A stretch of DNA of 32,071 nt from Candidatus Tharpella sp. (GTDB lineage: Bacteria > Desulfobacterota > Anaeroferrophillalia > Anaeroferrophillales > Tharpellaceae). The notes below the pieces were generated by a model. That model was given only the letters and a program-made list of their open reading frames with translations. It did no database searches and was not told the DNA's origin. A program made the translations under genes and the position numbers. The stretch is from the NCBI GenBank assembly GCA_021161425.1, contig JAGHAQ010000085.1, positions 1 through 32,071 of the forward strand, written 5' to 3'. Below, in pieces: positions 11,055-19,501 of this stretch (its first letter is position 1; every line of letters starts with the position of its first letter).

Positions 11055-11256
11055 AGATTCAATGAAGAGGCTTGAAGAGGTTGTCGGTAAGTTGGAAGGG
11101 GAGGAGGTTTCATTGGAAGAATCCCTGAAACTCTTTGAACAGGGGGTCAAGTTGATGCGTACCTGCCATCTTCGCTTAAGTGAGGTCGAAGAGAAGGTGC
11201 AGACCTTGGTGGCGGATGAAAAAGATGGTGGTCATCTTGAGGAGTTCAAAGAGTGA
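11035..11256 (+). CDS. xseB: Exodeoxyribonuclease VII small subunit
   Basis: MAKVSFEDSMKRLEEVVGKLEGEEVSLEESLKLFEQGVKLMRTCHLRLSEVEEKVQTL. Real start ATG 11035 with GGGAGG SD, inside the tracked ORF 10957-11256. Confidence 0.95.
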   Translation: MAKVSFEDSMKRLEEVVGKLEGEEVSLEESLKLFEQGVKLMRTCHLRLSEVEEKVQTLVADEKDGGHLEEFKE

Positions 11257-12167
11257 ATGAGCAGCTTAATATTTATCTGAATGAGTATGTGCCCAGGATA
11301 GAAGCCTATTTGAAGGGAATGTCGTTTGCTGATCAGGTCGGTGTCCGGCTGGCGGCGCCATTAAATGAAGCTATGCACTACAGTGTCGATGCCGGCGGCA
11401 AACGTTTGCGGCCGGTTCTGACAATTATGGCTTATCGTCTTCTGGCAGATGATTGGCATCGAGCCCTGCCGGTGGCGGCGGCTTATGAGCTGGTCCACAC
11501 CTACTCTCTGATCCATGACGATCTGCCGGCCATGGATGACGATGATCTGCGTCGGGGGCGGCCGACCAATCACCGGGTTTATGGTGAAGCGATGGCGATT
11601 CTTGCCGGAGACGCCCTTTTGACCGAGGCTTTTCGCCTGTTCGCCGAGGAGGTTGAAGCTGGGCCTGAAATTATCGTTAAATTGGTTTCCGGCCTGGCCC
11701 TGGCGGCCGGGCGTGATGGTATGGTCGGAGGCCAAGCTATCGATATTTTGAGCCAAGGTAAAACTGGCCAGGAAAAAATTGATCAGCAGAGTGAACTTCT
11801 TGAGATCCTGCATCGTCGCAAAACCGGGGCTATGATTACCGGTTCCCTGTTGGCCGGGGTTGATCTGGCTGAGGGCGATGCCTCCTTACGGTCCCGGCTG
11901 GCCAAATTCGGTGCAGTTATAGGTCTCGCCTTTCAAGTGGCAGATGATATCCTTGATGAAGTCGGTGAAGAGGAGAGTCTGGGCAAAGATATTGGTTCCG
12001 ATCGGGAACTGGGGAAATTGACCTTTGTTTCCCTCTTTGGCCTTCCTGAAGCCCGACTAAAGCTTGCCGAGCTCCATCGTCAGGCAGTTTATCTTCTTGA
12101 ACCATTAGGTGAAAAGGCTGATGGTCTCAGGGCTCTGACAGATTATATCGTGGAAAGGGATCGATAA
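11253..12167 (+). CDS. ispA: Polyprenyl synthetase (farnesyl/geranyl diphosphate synthase)
   Basis: 304 aa; first Asp-rich motif SLIHDDLPAMDDDDLRRGRPTNH, second QVADDILDEVG. Confidence 0.95.
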   Translation: MNEQLNIYLNEYVPRIEAYLKGMSFADQVGVRLAAPLNEAMHYSVDAGGKRLRPVLTIMAYRLLADDWHRALPVAAAYELVHTYSLIHDDLPAMDDDDLRRGRPTNHRVYGEAMAILAGDALLTEAFRLFAEEVEAGPEIIVKLVSGLALAAGRDGMVGGQAIDILSQGKTGQEKIDQQSELLEILHRRKTGAMITGSLLAGVDLAEGDASLRSRLAKFGAVIGLAFQVADDILDEVGEEESLGKDIGSDRELGKLTFVSLFGLPEARLKLAELHRQAVYLLEPLGEKADGLRALTDYIVERDR

Positions 12168-12874
12168 TGCAACGTATTCATATAGTCGGCTGCGGAAAAT
12201 TTGGTTATCGGGCGCTGGAGTTTTACGCGCAAAAAAAAGAACCTCAAACTCTGGTCCTTGTCGATTCCGACGAGGAGAATCTGATTGCGGGGCAAAAGTT
12301 GTTATCATCCGCAAATGCGGACTTTTCAACCAGTAGCCGGGATGCAGTTGACTATCTCGTCACCCTTTTAGATGATCCGGAGGCTTTGCAAAATGACTGG
12401 ATTATTCCCACAGTACCACTTCATCTTGCTTTTGCAGTTTTGTGCCGGGTGAGCCGGCGCGGACAGCTACCTTGGACAATCCTGCCCTCCCTGCCCAATC
12501 TGTTTACCGGAGAACGAGACGAAATCTACAGCAGTCTGGCCGATTTTCTCTGTCCCCCTGATTGTCCCCAGCCGCGAACCCACTGTTTTCACACCGGGAA
12601 AAAGCGCGATCCCTCTCTTCTCAACCTTCTGGCTCGCCTGGAGTATCGTCAGCAAGGGGGGCGAGGGGAGAAGTTGCCCTCTCTTATTCTGCCCAGTACC
12701 CAAATCGGTCCCGGTCTTGGTGGCTTTCCCTTGCGGCGCTTGGGGCGGATAATCTCCTTTGTTAATGATCGCTGCCCCGGCCCGTTACTCTTTAGCACGG
12801 CCTGTCGCTGTCATGGGGTCACCAATATTCTTGGTCCTCACGATAAAGAGTCTGTGACTCATGCCGCCGCGTAA
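12167..12874 (+). CDS. Conserved hypothetical protein, N-terminal Rossmann-like NAD(P)-binding fold and C-terminal Cys-rich motif
   Basis: 235 aa; MQRIHIVGCGKFGYRALEFY (GxGxxG-like) and LCPPDCPQPRTHC; overlaps the ispA stop by 1 nt and nth by 14 nt. Confidence 0.8.
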   Translation: MQRIHIVGCGKFGYRALEFYAQKKEPQTLVLVDSDEENLIAGQKLLSSANADFSTSSRDAVDYLVTLLDDPEALQNDWIIPTVPLHLAFAVLCRVSRRGQLPWTILPSLPNLFTGERDEIYSSLADFLCPPDCPQPRTHCFHTGKKRDPSLLNLLARLEYRQQGGRGEKLPSLILPSTQIGPGLGGFPLRRLGRIISFVNDRCPGPLLFSTACRCHGVTNILGPHDKESVTHAAA

Positions 12875-13529
12875 ACGGGAATCTCTAAAAGAACGTCGTC
12901 AGCGGGTAAAAAATGTAATCCTGGTTTTGTCGCGTATCTATCCCCTGGCTACCTGTGGGCTTGTCTATCATAACTCCCTGGAACTACTGGTAGCTGTTAT
13001 CCTGTCAGCCCAGTGTACTGACGTGCGAGTCAACCAGGTGACTCCTGCTCTTTTTACCCTCTATCCAGATGCCCGGGCTTTTGCTCAAGCGTCGCGAGGC
13101 GAGCTCGAAGAGGTGATCAGGAGTACCGGTTTTTTTCGTAACAAAGCGAAAAATATTCAGCTTTGCTGCCAGCAGTTGATGACTCGGCACGATGGCCGGA
13201 TTCCGCCCTCCTTAACCGAACTGGTCAAACTTCCCGGGATTGGTCGAAAAACCGCCAATGTCGTTTTAGGTGAGATCTATGGTTTGCAAGGGGTCGTTGT
13301 AGATACTCACGTCAAGCGTTTGAGTTGCCTGTTGGGTTTGACCAAAAGTGAAGATCCCGTCAAAATTGAGCAACATCTAATGAAAGTGGTGCCGGAAAAG
13401 GCCTGGAATCTCTTTTCGCATCTCTTGATCTATCATGGTCGTAACCTTTGTCCGGCGCGGCGCCCCGGATGTGAAGTTTGCCCGGTTGTCCGACTCTGTC
13501 CGGCGGGTCACAAGAAAGTATTCTCATAA
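12861..13529 (+). CDS. nth: Endonuclease III
   Basis: 222 aa; HhH LPGIGRKTANVVLG, catalytic VVDTHVKRLSCLLGL, 4Fe-4S cluster C-X6-C-X2-C-X5-C (CPARRPGCEVCPVVRLC). Confidence 0.96.
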   Translation: MPPRKRESLKERRQRVKNVILVLSRIYPLATCGLVYHNSLELLVAVILSAQCTDVRVNQVTPALFTLYPDARAFAQASRGELEEVIRSTGFFRNKAKNIQLCCQQLMTRHDGRIPPSLTELVKLPGIGRKTANVVLGEIYGLQGVVVDTHVKRLSCLLGLTKSEDPVKIEQHLMKVVPEKAWNLFSHLLIYHGRNLCPARRPGCEVCPVVRLCPAGHKKVFS

Positions 13530-14056
13530 TGTCGGATTTTACCATTATCGATATTCCGAGTCCCAATTTCGATTCCCGTCCTCCCGGTACGACGATCGAT
13601 CTGGTGGTTATTCATGCGATCAGCCTCCCGCCGGGTAAATTCGGTACGGGGCGGGTGGTCGATTTTTTTACCAACGTCCTTGATTCGCAAGAGGACCCAT
13701 ATTTCTCTGGAATTAATGGGCTTAAGGTTTCAGCTCACTATTTTATCGAACGTCAGGGCCGAGTTATACGTTTTGTGAATGATGAAAAACGGGCCTGGCA
13801 TGCTGGGGTTAGCCATTTTCGGGGGTGTGATAACTGTAATGATTTTTCTCTCGGTATAGAACTTGAAGGAGATGATTTTAATTGTTTTACCGAGATTCAA
13901 TATCAATGTTTGAATAAGCTCTTAAAGTTTATAAAAAATCGCTGGCCGGCTGTAACTCATGATCGAATTGTCGGTCATTGTCATGTTGCGCCGCAACGAA
14001 AGAGTGATCCGGGACCGTTTTTTGACTGGAACAAAATAGGAGTAGAGTTTGTCTGA
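13529..14056 (+). CDS. ampD: N-acetylmuramoyl-L-alanine amidase AmpD-like (amidase_2), no signal peptide
   Basis: MSDFTIIDIPSPNFDSRPPGTTIDLVVIHAISLPPGKFGTGRVVDFF...SAHYFIERQGRVIRFV...AWHAGVSHFRGCDNCNDFSLGIELEG...GHCHVAPQRKSDPGPFFDW. ATG 13529 overlaps the nth stop (TAATG). Confidence 0.92.
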   Translation: MSDFTIIDIPSPNFDSRPPGTTIDLVVIHAISLPPGKFGTGRVVDFFTNVLDSQEDPYFSGINGLKVSAHYFIERQGRVIRFVNDEKRAWHAGVSHFRGCDNCNDFSLGIELEGDDFNCFTEIQYQCLNKLLKFIKNRWPAVTHDRIVGHCHVAPQRKSDPGPFFDWNKIGVEFV

Positions 14057-15056
14057 AAAAAAATTCAGTCAGCTATTGATGGTCGGGGTTATCGGGGAAC
14101 GGCTGACGGAATTTGAACGTTCGGCCTGGCAGCGCTATCCTCCGGGCGGGGTCATTCTTTTTGCCCGAAATTGTGTTGATCCGCAAAAAACTAAGGTTTT
14201 AGTGGCCGAACTTCAGGAAATTTCAATTAAAACCAGCAGCTTGCCGCTGATTGTGGCGGTTGATCAGGAGGGTGGCCCGGTTGCCCGTTTTCGGGAGGGT
14301 TTTCCCGATTTTCCTGGGGCCGCAACCTTAGGTGCGGAAAATGATCTGCAAAAGACCCGGGATACGGCAAAAGCTCTTGGGAAAGCTTTGCTTGAGATTG
14401 GCATAAATTGCAACCTGGCTCCGGTTGCCGACCTTTTTCAAGCTTCAAGCCGAGTGCTGTATAAGCGTTGCTTCGGGGCTGATCCGGGATTGGTCGCCGA
14501 TCACGTTAAAGCCTATATTGAGGGTCTGCAGAGTAGTGGGGTGGCAGCTTGTGTCAAACATTTTCCCGGTCATGGTAGCGTCGTTGAAGACAGTCATGAA
14601 ATGTTACCGGTTTCATCTCTAAAGAGGTCTGAACTTGAGTCCCATCTTAAACCTTTTGCGGCTGCCATTAGCGCCGAGGTTAAAATAATGATGGCGGCCC
14701 ATCTTAAGTTTCCCGCAATTGACTCACGTTCGGTACCGTTTTCACCACTTTTTTTGAATGAAATTGCCCGGCTTAAGATGGGTTTCTCCGGTTTGATTCT
14801 TTCAGATGATCTTGATATGGCGGCCGTTGCCGGAAGGCCTCTGCCTGAGGTGATGGCCGAGGGACTCAAAGCCGGTCTCGATATGGCGCTGTGGGGTCGA
14901 AATCTCAAAGCGGTTGTCGACCCCGAGCCGGTGATGGCTGGTTTTTGTCATAAAATTCAAGATTGTGGTCTAACAGCAGAGTCGCTGCAGGTTAAAATGG
15001 AGCGCCTCCAGCTTTTGCGAAAGGCTTTAGAAGTGGGGTTGAATGCGGATGGTTAA
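14049..15056 (+). CDS. nagZ: Beta-N-acetylhexosaminidase NagZ (GH3), no signal peptide
   Basis: 335 aa; QYPPGGVILFARN-like start, VDQEGGPVARFR, CVKHFPGHGSVVEDSHE, LILSDDLDMAAV. TTG start overlapping ampD by 8 nt. Confidence 0.93.
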   Translation: MSEKKFSQLLMVGVIGERLTEFERSAWQRYPPGGVILFARNCVDPQKTKVLVAELQEISIKTSSLPLIVAVDQEGGPVARFREGFPDFPGAATLGAENDLQKTRDTAKALGKALLEIGINCNLAPVADLFQASSRVLYKRCFGADPGLVADHVKAYIEGLQSSGVAACVKHFPGHGSVVEDSHEMLPVSSLKRSELESHLKPFAAAISAEVKIMMAAHLKFPAIDSRSVPFSPLFLNEIARLKMGFSGLILSDDLDMAAVAGRPLPEVMAEGLKAGLDMALWGRNLKAVVDPEPVMAGFCHKIQDCGLTAESLQVKMERLQLLRKALEVGLNADG

Positions 15057-16218
15057 ACTTGGTTTGGAGGGCTTTGTTGAGCAGGCAAAGTCTCTCCCTA
15101 CAGGTTGTCGGGCCGCTTTCTTAACCCACCAGGCTGCAGTTGACAATCATGGAGTAACCTCTTTAGAACGCATTCGCCGGGGCTTTCCCGATCTGGTGCA
15201 GTCGGTCTGGAGTCCGCAGCATGGTTTTTATGGCGATCGCCAGGCCAATATGATCGCTTCTAAGGATTTTTCCGATCCTCTCTCCGGTTTGCCCGTCTAC
15301 AGTCTCTATGGGGATCAGCGACAGCCAACACCTGAGATGTTTTTAGAGATCGGCCTGATTCTGGTTGATCTCGTAGATGTTGGCTGTCGAGTTTATACTT
15401 ATGTCTGGACTCTCTATCTTTTGCTTATAGAGGCGGCCAGGGCGGGTGTCAAGGTAGTAGTTCTTGATCGCCCCAACCCTTTAGGGGGACTGGGGGTTGA
15501 AGGTAATCTGCCGCGCTTTGACCACAGCTCTTTTGTCGGGCTTTACCCGCTGCCGATGCGCCACGGTCTGACGCTGGGCGAACTGGCCTATTACTTCAAA
15601 TATTATGCCGGTATCGATGTTGAACTTGATATTGTCGAGATGGAAGGTTGGCGGCGATCCTTATGTTTTAGTGAAACCGGACTTTTTTGGGTCTTGCCGT
15701 CACCCAATATGCCGACTTTGGCGACCGCTATGGTTTATCCGGGCCAGGTGCTGCTTGAGGGAACAAACCTTTCCGAAGGGCGCGGAACAACCCTGCCCTT
15801 TGAATTATGCGGGGCCCCGTTTATAGATCCACGAGCCTTGTTGGCGGAGATCGACCTGCAAGCTGCAAACGGGGTATTTTTGCGTCCGACCTGGTTTACA
15901 CCGACCTTTGACAAGTGGGCCGGCGAACTCTGCGGTGGTTTGCAGCTTCATGTCGTCGATTTTAAGAAGTTTTCTCCCTATCGCTTTACATTGGCGCTGC
16001 TCAAAGCTGTGATCAGGCTCTATCCTGACGATTTTGTCTGGCTTGCGCCGCCATACGAGTACGAATATAAAAAACTTCCCATCGATATCCTGACCGGTGA
16101 CCCGCTTATCCGCCAGGTCCTTGAAAATGGCGGCGATCTTGATCTTCTTGAAGAGTCATGGGGAGATTCTCTGGAGGAGTTTTATGGTCGGCACAATAAC
16201 GTTATTATCTATACTTGA
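15043..16218 (+). CDS. namZ: DUF1343 family protein (NamZ-like exo-beta-N-acetylmuramidase)
   Basis: 391 aa; AAFLTHQAAVDNHG, WSPQHGFYGDRQANM, GLPVYSLYGDQRQPTPEM, DVGCRVYTYVWTL, VLDRPNPLGGLGVEGN, LPSPNMPTLATAMVYPGQVLLEGTNLSEGRGTTLPFELCGAPFID. No signal peptide seen. Confidence 0.9.
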   Translation: MRMVKLGLEGFVEQAKSLPTGCRAAFLTHQAAVDNHGVTSLERIRRGFPDLVQSVWSPQHGFYGDRQANMIASKDFSDPLSGLPVYSLYGDQRQPTPEMFLEIGLILVDLVDVGCRVYTYVWTLYLLLIEAARAGVKVVVLDRPNPLGGLGVEGNLPRFDHSSFVGLYPLPMRHGLTLGELAYYFKYYAGIDVELDIVEMEGWRRSLCFSETGLFWVLPSPNMPTLATAMVYPGQVLLEGTNLSEGRGTTLPFELCGAPFIDPRALLAEIDLQAANGVFLRPTWFTPTFDKWAGELCGGLQLHVVDFKKFSPYRFTLALLKAVIRLYPDDFVWLAPPYEYEYKKLPIDILTGDPLIRQVLENGGDLDLLEESWGDSLEEFYGRHNNVIIYT

Positions 16219-16299
16219 CGGTTTTTGGAGTTATATTTTAGTGAACAGTTACCAGGGTTTTACGGCCCACTACAGGGTGCCCACTGCTTACTGAACTGT

Positions 16300-16328
16300 T
16301 TGACATGTTTTGCTGTCTGTCTTATAAT
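16300..16328 (+). promoter_or_regulatory. Perfect consensus sigma70-type promoter
   Basis: TTGACA (16300-16305), 17-nt spacer, TATAAT (16323-16328); 30 nt upstream of the ATG at 16359, SD GGGGAGG between. Confidence 0.85.
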
Positions 16329-16358
16329 TCTTTGTAAAATATATCTTGGGGAGGGAAA

Positions 16359-16856
16359 ATGAATAGTCAGTGTAAAGTTGTTTCAGTTTTATTGTTACTT
16401 GCCGTTGCCGGTGTTGTCTTTTCCGGTTGTGCCGGTTGTGTCGGTTATGAACGTGGTGCTCGGGTAACCCCGGTTTTTGTTGCAGCTTCCGGAGCCAAGG
16501 TTTACGTTCATCCGCCCAAAGACCAAACCCTCTCCGGTTGGATGGAGTCCTATATCGATATGGAGCTTGAACATTTAGGTTTTACAGTTGTCGAAGATCC
16601 CCATGCCTGTGATCTGCTGGCCTACTACTCTTACTCCTACGATTGGGAGGAACCCTCTTATATTCGTGATTTTTTGATTGTTTTCAAGCCTTATCCGGGT
16701 GACGAGCAGGACCTGTTGGCCTCGGCCAGCTGCTATCATCGTTGTTCCTGTTCCTTCACTCAGGCCGGTGGTCAGGAAGTGCATGAAGCCTTTACGTCCC
16801 TGCGTGAAGAACTCAATGCGGCCGCCAAAACCGGGATCAAGGATTCATGGCAGTGA
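16359..16856 (+). CDS. Putative lipoprotein of unknown function
   Basis: 165 aa; lipoprotein signal with lipobox VFSG|C (VLLLLAVAGVVFSGCAGC). Confidence 0.8.
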   Translation: MNSQCKVVSVLLLLAVAGVVFSGCAGCVGYERGARVTPVFVAASGAKVYVHPPKDQTLSGWMESYIDMELEHLGFTVVEDPHACDLLAYYSYSYDWEEPSYIRDFLIVFKPYPGDEQDLLASASCYHRCSCSFTQAGGQEVHEAFTSLREELNAAAKTGIKDSWQ

Positions 16857-16860
16857 GTGA

Positions 16861-17772
16861 ATGAAGATGGCTAAAGTTGGTATTAGAAATCGCGGGTTTA
16901 CTCTGGTTGAACTTCTCTTGGCCTTAGGAATTGCTGGAATAATTGCCGCATTTTCCATTTCGATCTCAAGTTCCATCAGCAATCTAAGTAAACAGGCCAT
17001 GACCAAAGCCCGTATGGGGACGATTGCGGCAAAAGCCAGGCAGTATTATCGCTCACATAAGGTCCAGGTTGCGGCGGCCGTTACTCCGGCTGATTCGGTG
17101 CCGGTGACCTCAGCCAATCTAAATCTGGAACAGAAGTATCGCCTTGATGGTTGGGGGAAATTTCTCTATTTCCGGGCCTCTTCTGTAATTAATGGTTTAA
17201 AGGTTAATGGTGGAAGTGCCGGAGTTGGAGCAATAATTATCAGTGGTGGCCCAAATCAGCAAATTGATATCATTAACTATACGACGGCCAGCAGTCTGTT
17301 GGTGACCGGGGACGATCTTATAGTTGGAGTAAACTTCAATCAGGAAGCGACTGAGATAGTACTGGAAGATCTACAGCTTTTACAGAATAAGGTTGAGGCC
17401 TTTGATGCCCAGTTTGAGGGAGTAGATAACGATAGTTCCGGTGGCATTGATGAGAATGGTTGTGTCGCCGACAGTGGTGTCGGCTGTCCTCCGACAGGTG
17501 GTAATGATCCAAACTGTGGTCGCGCAACCCTTGATAATATAACCTTTTATGACTGCGGCAGTGGCGCCGGCGTCAATGAAACTGCCTCAGTCGTAGCCTT
17601 TATGACTTATCTTTACAATCTTTCCAGTCACTATCTTGCCGACTCCTGGGGCAATTCTTATCAATGGAGTGATCCCACAGATCCTTTGAAACATCACAAA
17701 TTCTGGTCCTATGGTCCGGATGGTTCGAGTGGAACGGTTGCCGGTGATACTGCCGACGATATCGTTTTTTAA
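16861..17772 (+). CDS. Prepilin-type (GspG-like pseudopilin) protein
   Basis: 303 aa; class III signal RNRG|FTLVELLLALGIAGIIAAFS with Glu at +5; repeated GspG-like WG(K/N) segments; acidic loop DNDSSGGIDENG. Confidence 0.85.
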   Translation: MKMAKVGIRNRGFTLVELLLALGIAGIIAAFSISISSSISNLSKQAMTKARMGTIAAKARQYYRSHKVQVAAAVTPADSVPVTSANLNLEQKYRLDGWGKFLYFRASSVINGLKVNGGSAGVGAIIISGGPNQQIDIINYTTASSLLVTGDDLIVGVNFNQEATEIVLEDLQLLQNKVEAFDAQFEGVDNDSSGGIDENGCVADSGVGCPPTGGNDPNCGRATLDNITFYDCGSGAGVNETASVVAFMTYLYNLSSHYLADSWGNSYQWSDPTDPLKHHKFWSYGPDGSSGTVAGDTADDIVF

Positions 17773-17848
17773 CCACGAAATAATCCAAAAAAATTTGATT
17801 GATGTTTGTTGCTGTGTTTCGTAATGTTTAAAACAGGTGGAGTTGTTC

Positions 17849-19426
17849 GTGAAATGTCGTAAACCGGCCACCGATAACCGTGGATTTTCTCTTTTGTTGG
17901 TTCTGATCATGATGACAGCAGTAACTATTGGCCTGGTTATGTTGACGAGGAGCGCTTTCAAGGGGGAGGATTCGAGTAAGAATGAAGTTACCGTTGCCCG
18001 AATGAACGTGGTTGCTAAAGCCTTGAGACAATACTATCTCGGTCATCGAGATCTTCCAGCTCCAGATGCAAATTCTCGGGTTCCAGTGGTGCGATTGTCT
18101 TTGCAGTCAAAGTACGGGCTTGATGGTTGGGGCAAGTTTATACACTATAACTATGATTCTGCTTCCGATTTGCGAGGCATCAGTGTTGACGGTAAAGCGG
18201 TGGCCGCCGTTTTGGTCAGCAGCGGTTCCAATCAGGAGATTGAGGCGGCGACTCGACCCGGCAATGGAACCATCTATCTTGAAGTTGGAAATGACGATAT
18301 TCTCATGCCGGTTACCTTGCAATCTGAAGCTGTAGCTCTGGCAACCACAATCCTGCACAGCCTGGCCCGCAAAACCTGTTCATATATCTGTGTCAATGGT
18401 GAGTCGGTTCTCGATGATGATGATCTGGATGCGACGGATGCTATGGGGGCTCTGGATGGCGATGGTTTTACAGGTGGATTGTCGCAGGTCGGGTTGCTTC
18501 TGGAATTCTCCCTGAACACAGCTTTTTACGCTCATGACCCTTGGGGTAACAGCTATCAATGGTTGGGAGATAGTTCATCACCTGCCAACTCCTTTCGTTC
18601 GTTGGGGCCGGATAGTGTGGTCAGTGGTGATGATATTATTGTTGGTGCCCGCACGACTTTGATGGCGTGTGGTTGCTCAGTCCCCCCTCCGTTGAGTCAA
18701 TTCACCTTTGAAGCTAATCAAATTCAAGGAAATATAATAACTGTGAAGACTCCATATGGTGAAAGTATTGGGACATTGGAGGGTGATACATCCGTTGTGG
18801 CCTATCAAACGGGGGCCGATTATGACGGCCCTCCCTCTTCATCTGCCGGAGAGTACGCGGTCTATTTTGATGGCAACCACGATTATATTATAATGGATCA
18901 GCCCTCCTATTTTGCTCTTGACGAGGATTTTACTTTGTCGGCTTGGTTTAAGACAACCGGTGTGTTGAATCCTTATGCAAAAGTGATTTCTCGAAGAATT
19001 GGAAGCTATAAATACTATTTTCTCGGTTCCAAAGGCAACAGTGGTACGGCTAATTGTGATTCCGGAGGGGTGGCGCATCCCTATGGCGGTGTTTTGGGAG
19101 GTCAAGATGATTACAATTTGGGAGGTCATCAGACTACAACCAGGACGATTATCAGTATGCCTTGTGGCGAGTGGCATCATGTAGCTGTGGTTTTTGATCA
19201 CGAACTCATAGGGTCATCACTTTCTATCTATTATGACGGTCTGCTGCAGGAGACTCGAAGTGGTTTGCCGGTGTCGGCTCCCGATGATGAAGATATCAAA
19301 CTGACTATCGGAGCTGATAGTGGTGGGGGAAGTGGTTTTTTTCAGGGTTGGATCGATAATGCTGCACTTTTTGATGAGGCTTTGACTGGAGAACAGATTA
19401 TTACAGTGATGGATAAGAGTGAATAG
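17849..19426 (+). CDS. Prepilin-type protein fused to a C-terminal LamG/concanavalin-like domain
   Basis: N-terminus NRG|FSLLLVLIMMTAVTIGLVML (no Glu at +5); middle region parallels the preceding protein; C-terminal AVYFDGNHDYIIMDQPSYFALDEDFTLSAWFKTTG...GEWHHVAVVFDHELIGSSLSIYYDGLLQETRSG...LTIGADSGGGSGFFQGWIDNAALFDEALTGEQI. GTG 17849 has SD AGGTGGAG; the tracked start is 17837. Confidence 0.85.
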   Translation: MKCRKPATDNRGFSLLLVLIMMTAVTIGLVMLTRSAFKGEDSSKNEVTVARMNVVAKALRQYYLGHRDLPAPDANSRVPVVRLSLQSKYGLDGWGKFIHYNYDSASDLRGISVDGKAVAAVLVSSGSNQEIEAATRPGNGTIYLEVGNDDILMPVTLQSEAVALATTILHSLARKTCSYICVNGESVLDDDDLDATDAMGALDGDGFTGGLSQVGLLLEFSLNTAFYAHDPWGNSYQWLGDSSSPANSFRSLGPDSVVSGDDIIVGARTTLMACGCSVPPPLSQFTFEANQIQGNIITVKTPYGESIGTLEGDTSVVAYQTGADYDGPPSSSAGEYAVYFDGNHDYIIMDQPSYFALDEDFTLSAWFKTTGVLNPYAKVISRRIGSYKYYFLGSKGNSGTANCDSGGVAHPYGGVLGGQDDYNLGGHQTTTRTIISMPCGEWHHVAVVFDHELIGSSLSIYYDGLLQETRSGLPVSAPDDEDIKLTIGADSGGGSGFFQGWIDNAALFDEALTGEQIITVMDKSE

Positions 19427-19501
19427 GAGGCCATTTGAGAAAAAATGTTCTTCTCAGATAGCCTTCTATGCAAGACCGGTTTAGAGATAGTTATTGCCCA
19501 C

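Noticed and set aside
11361-11813. 150-aa minus-strand ORF
   Set aside because: Antisense to ispA, which is unambiguous.
19427-19501. Possible bidirectional terminator between the convergent LamG and ferredoxin genes
   Set aside because: Only a short TGAGAA/TTCTCA stem without a convincing U-tract; evidence too weak to call.
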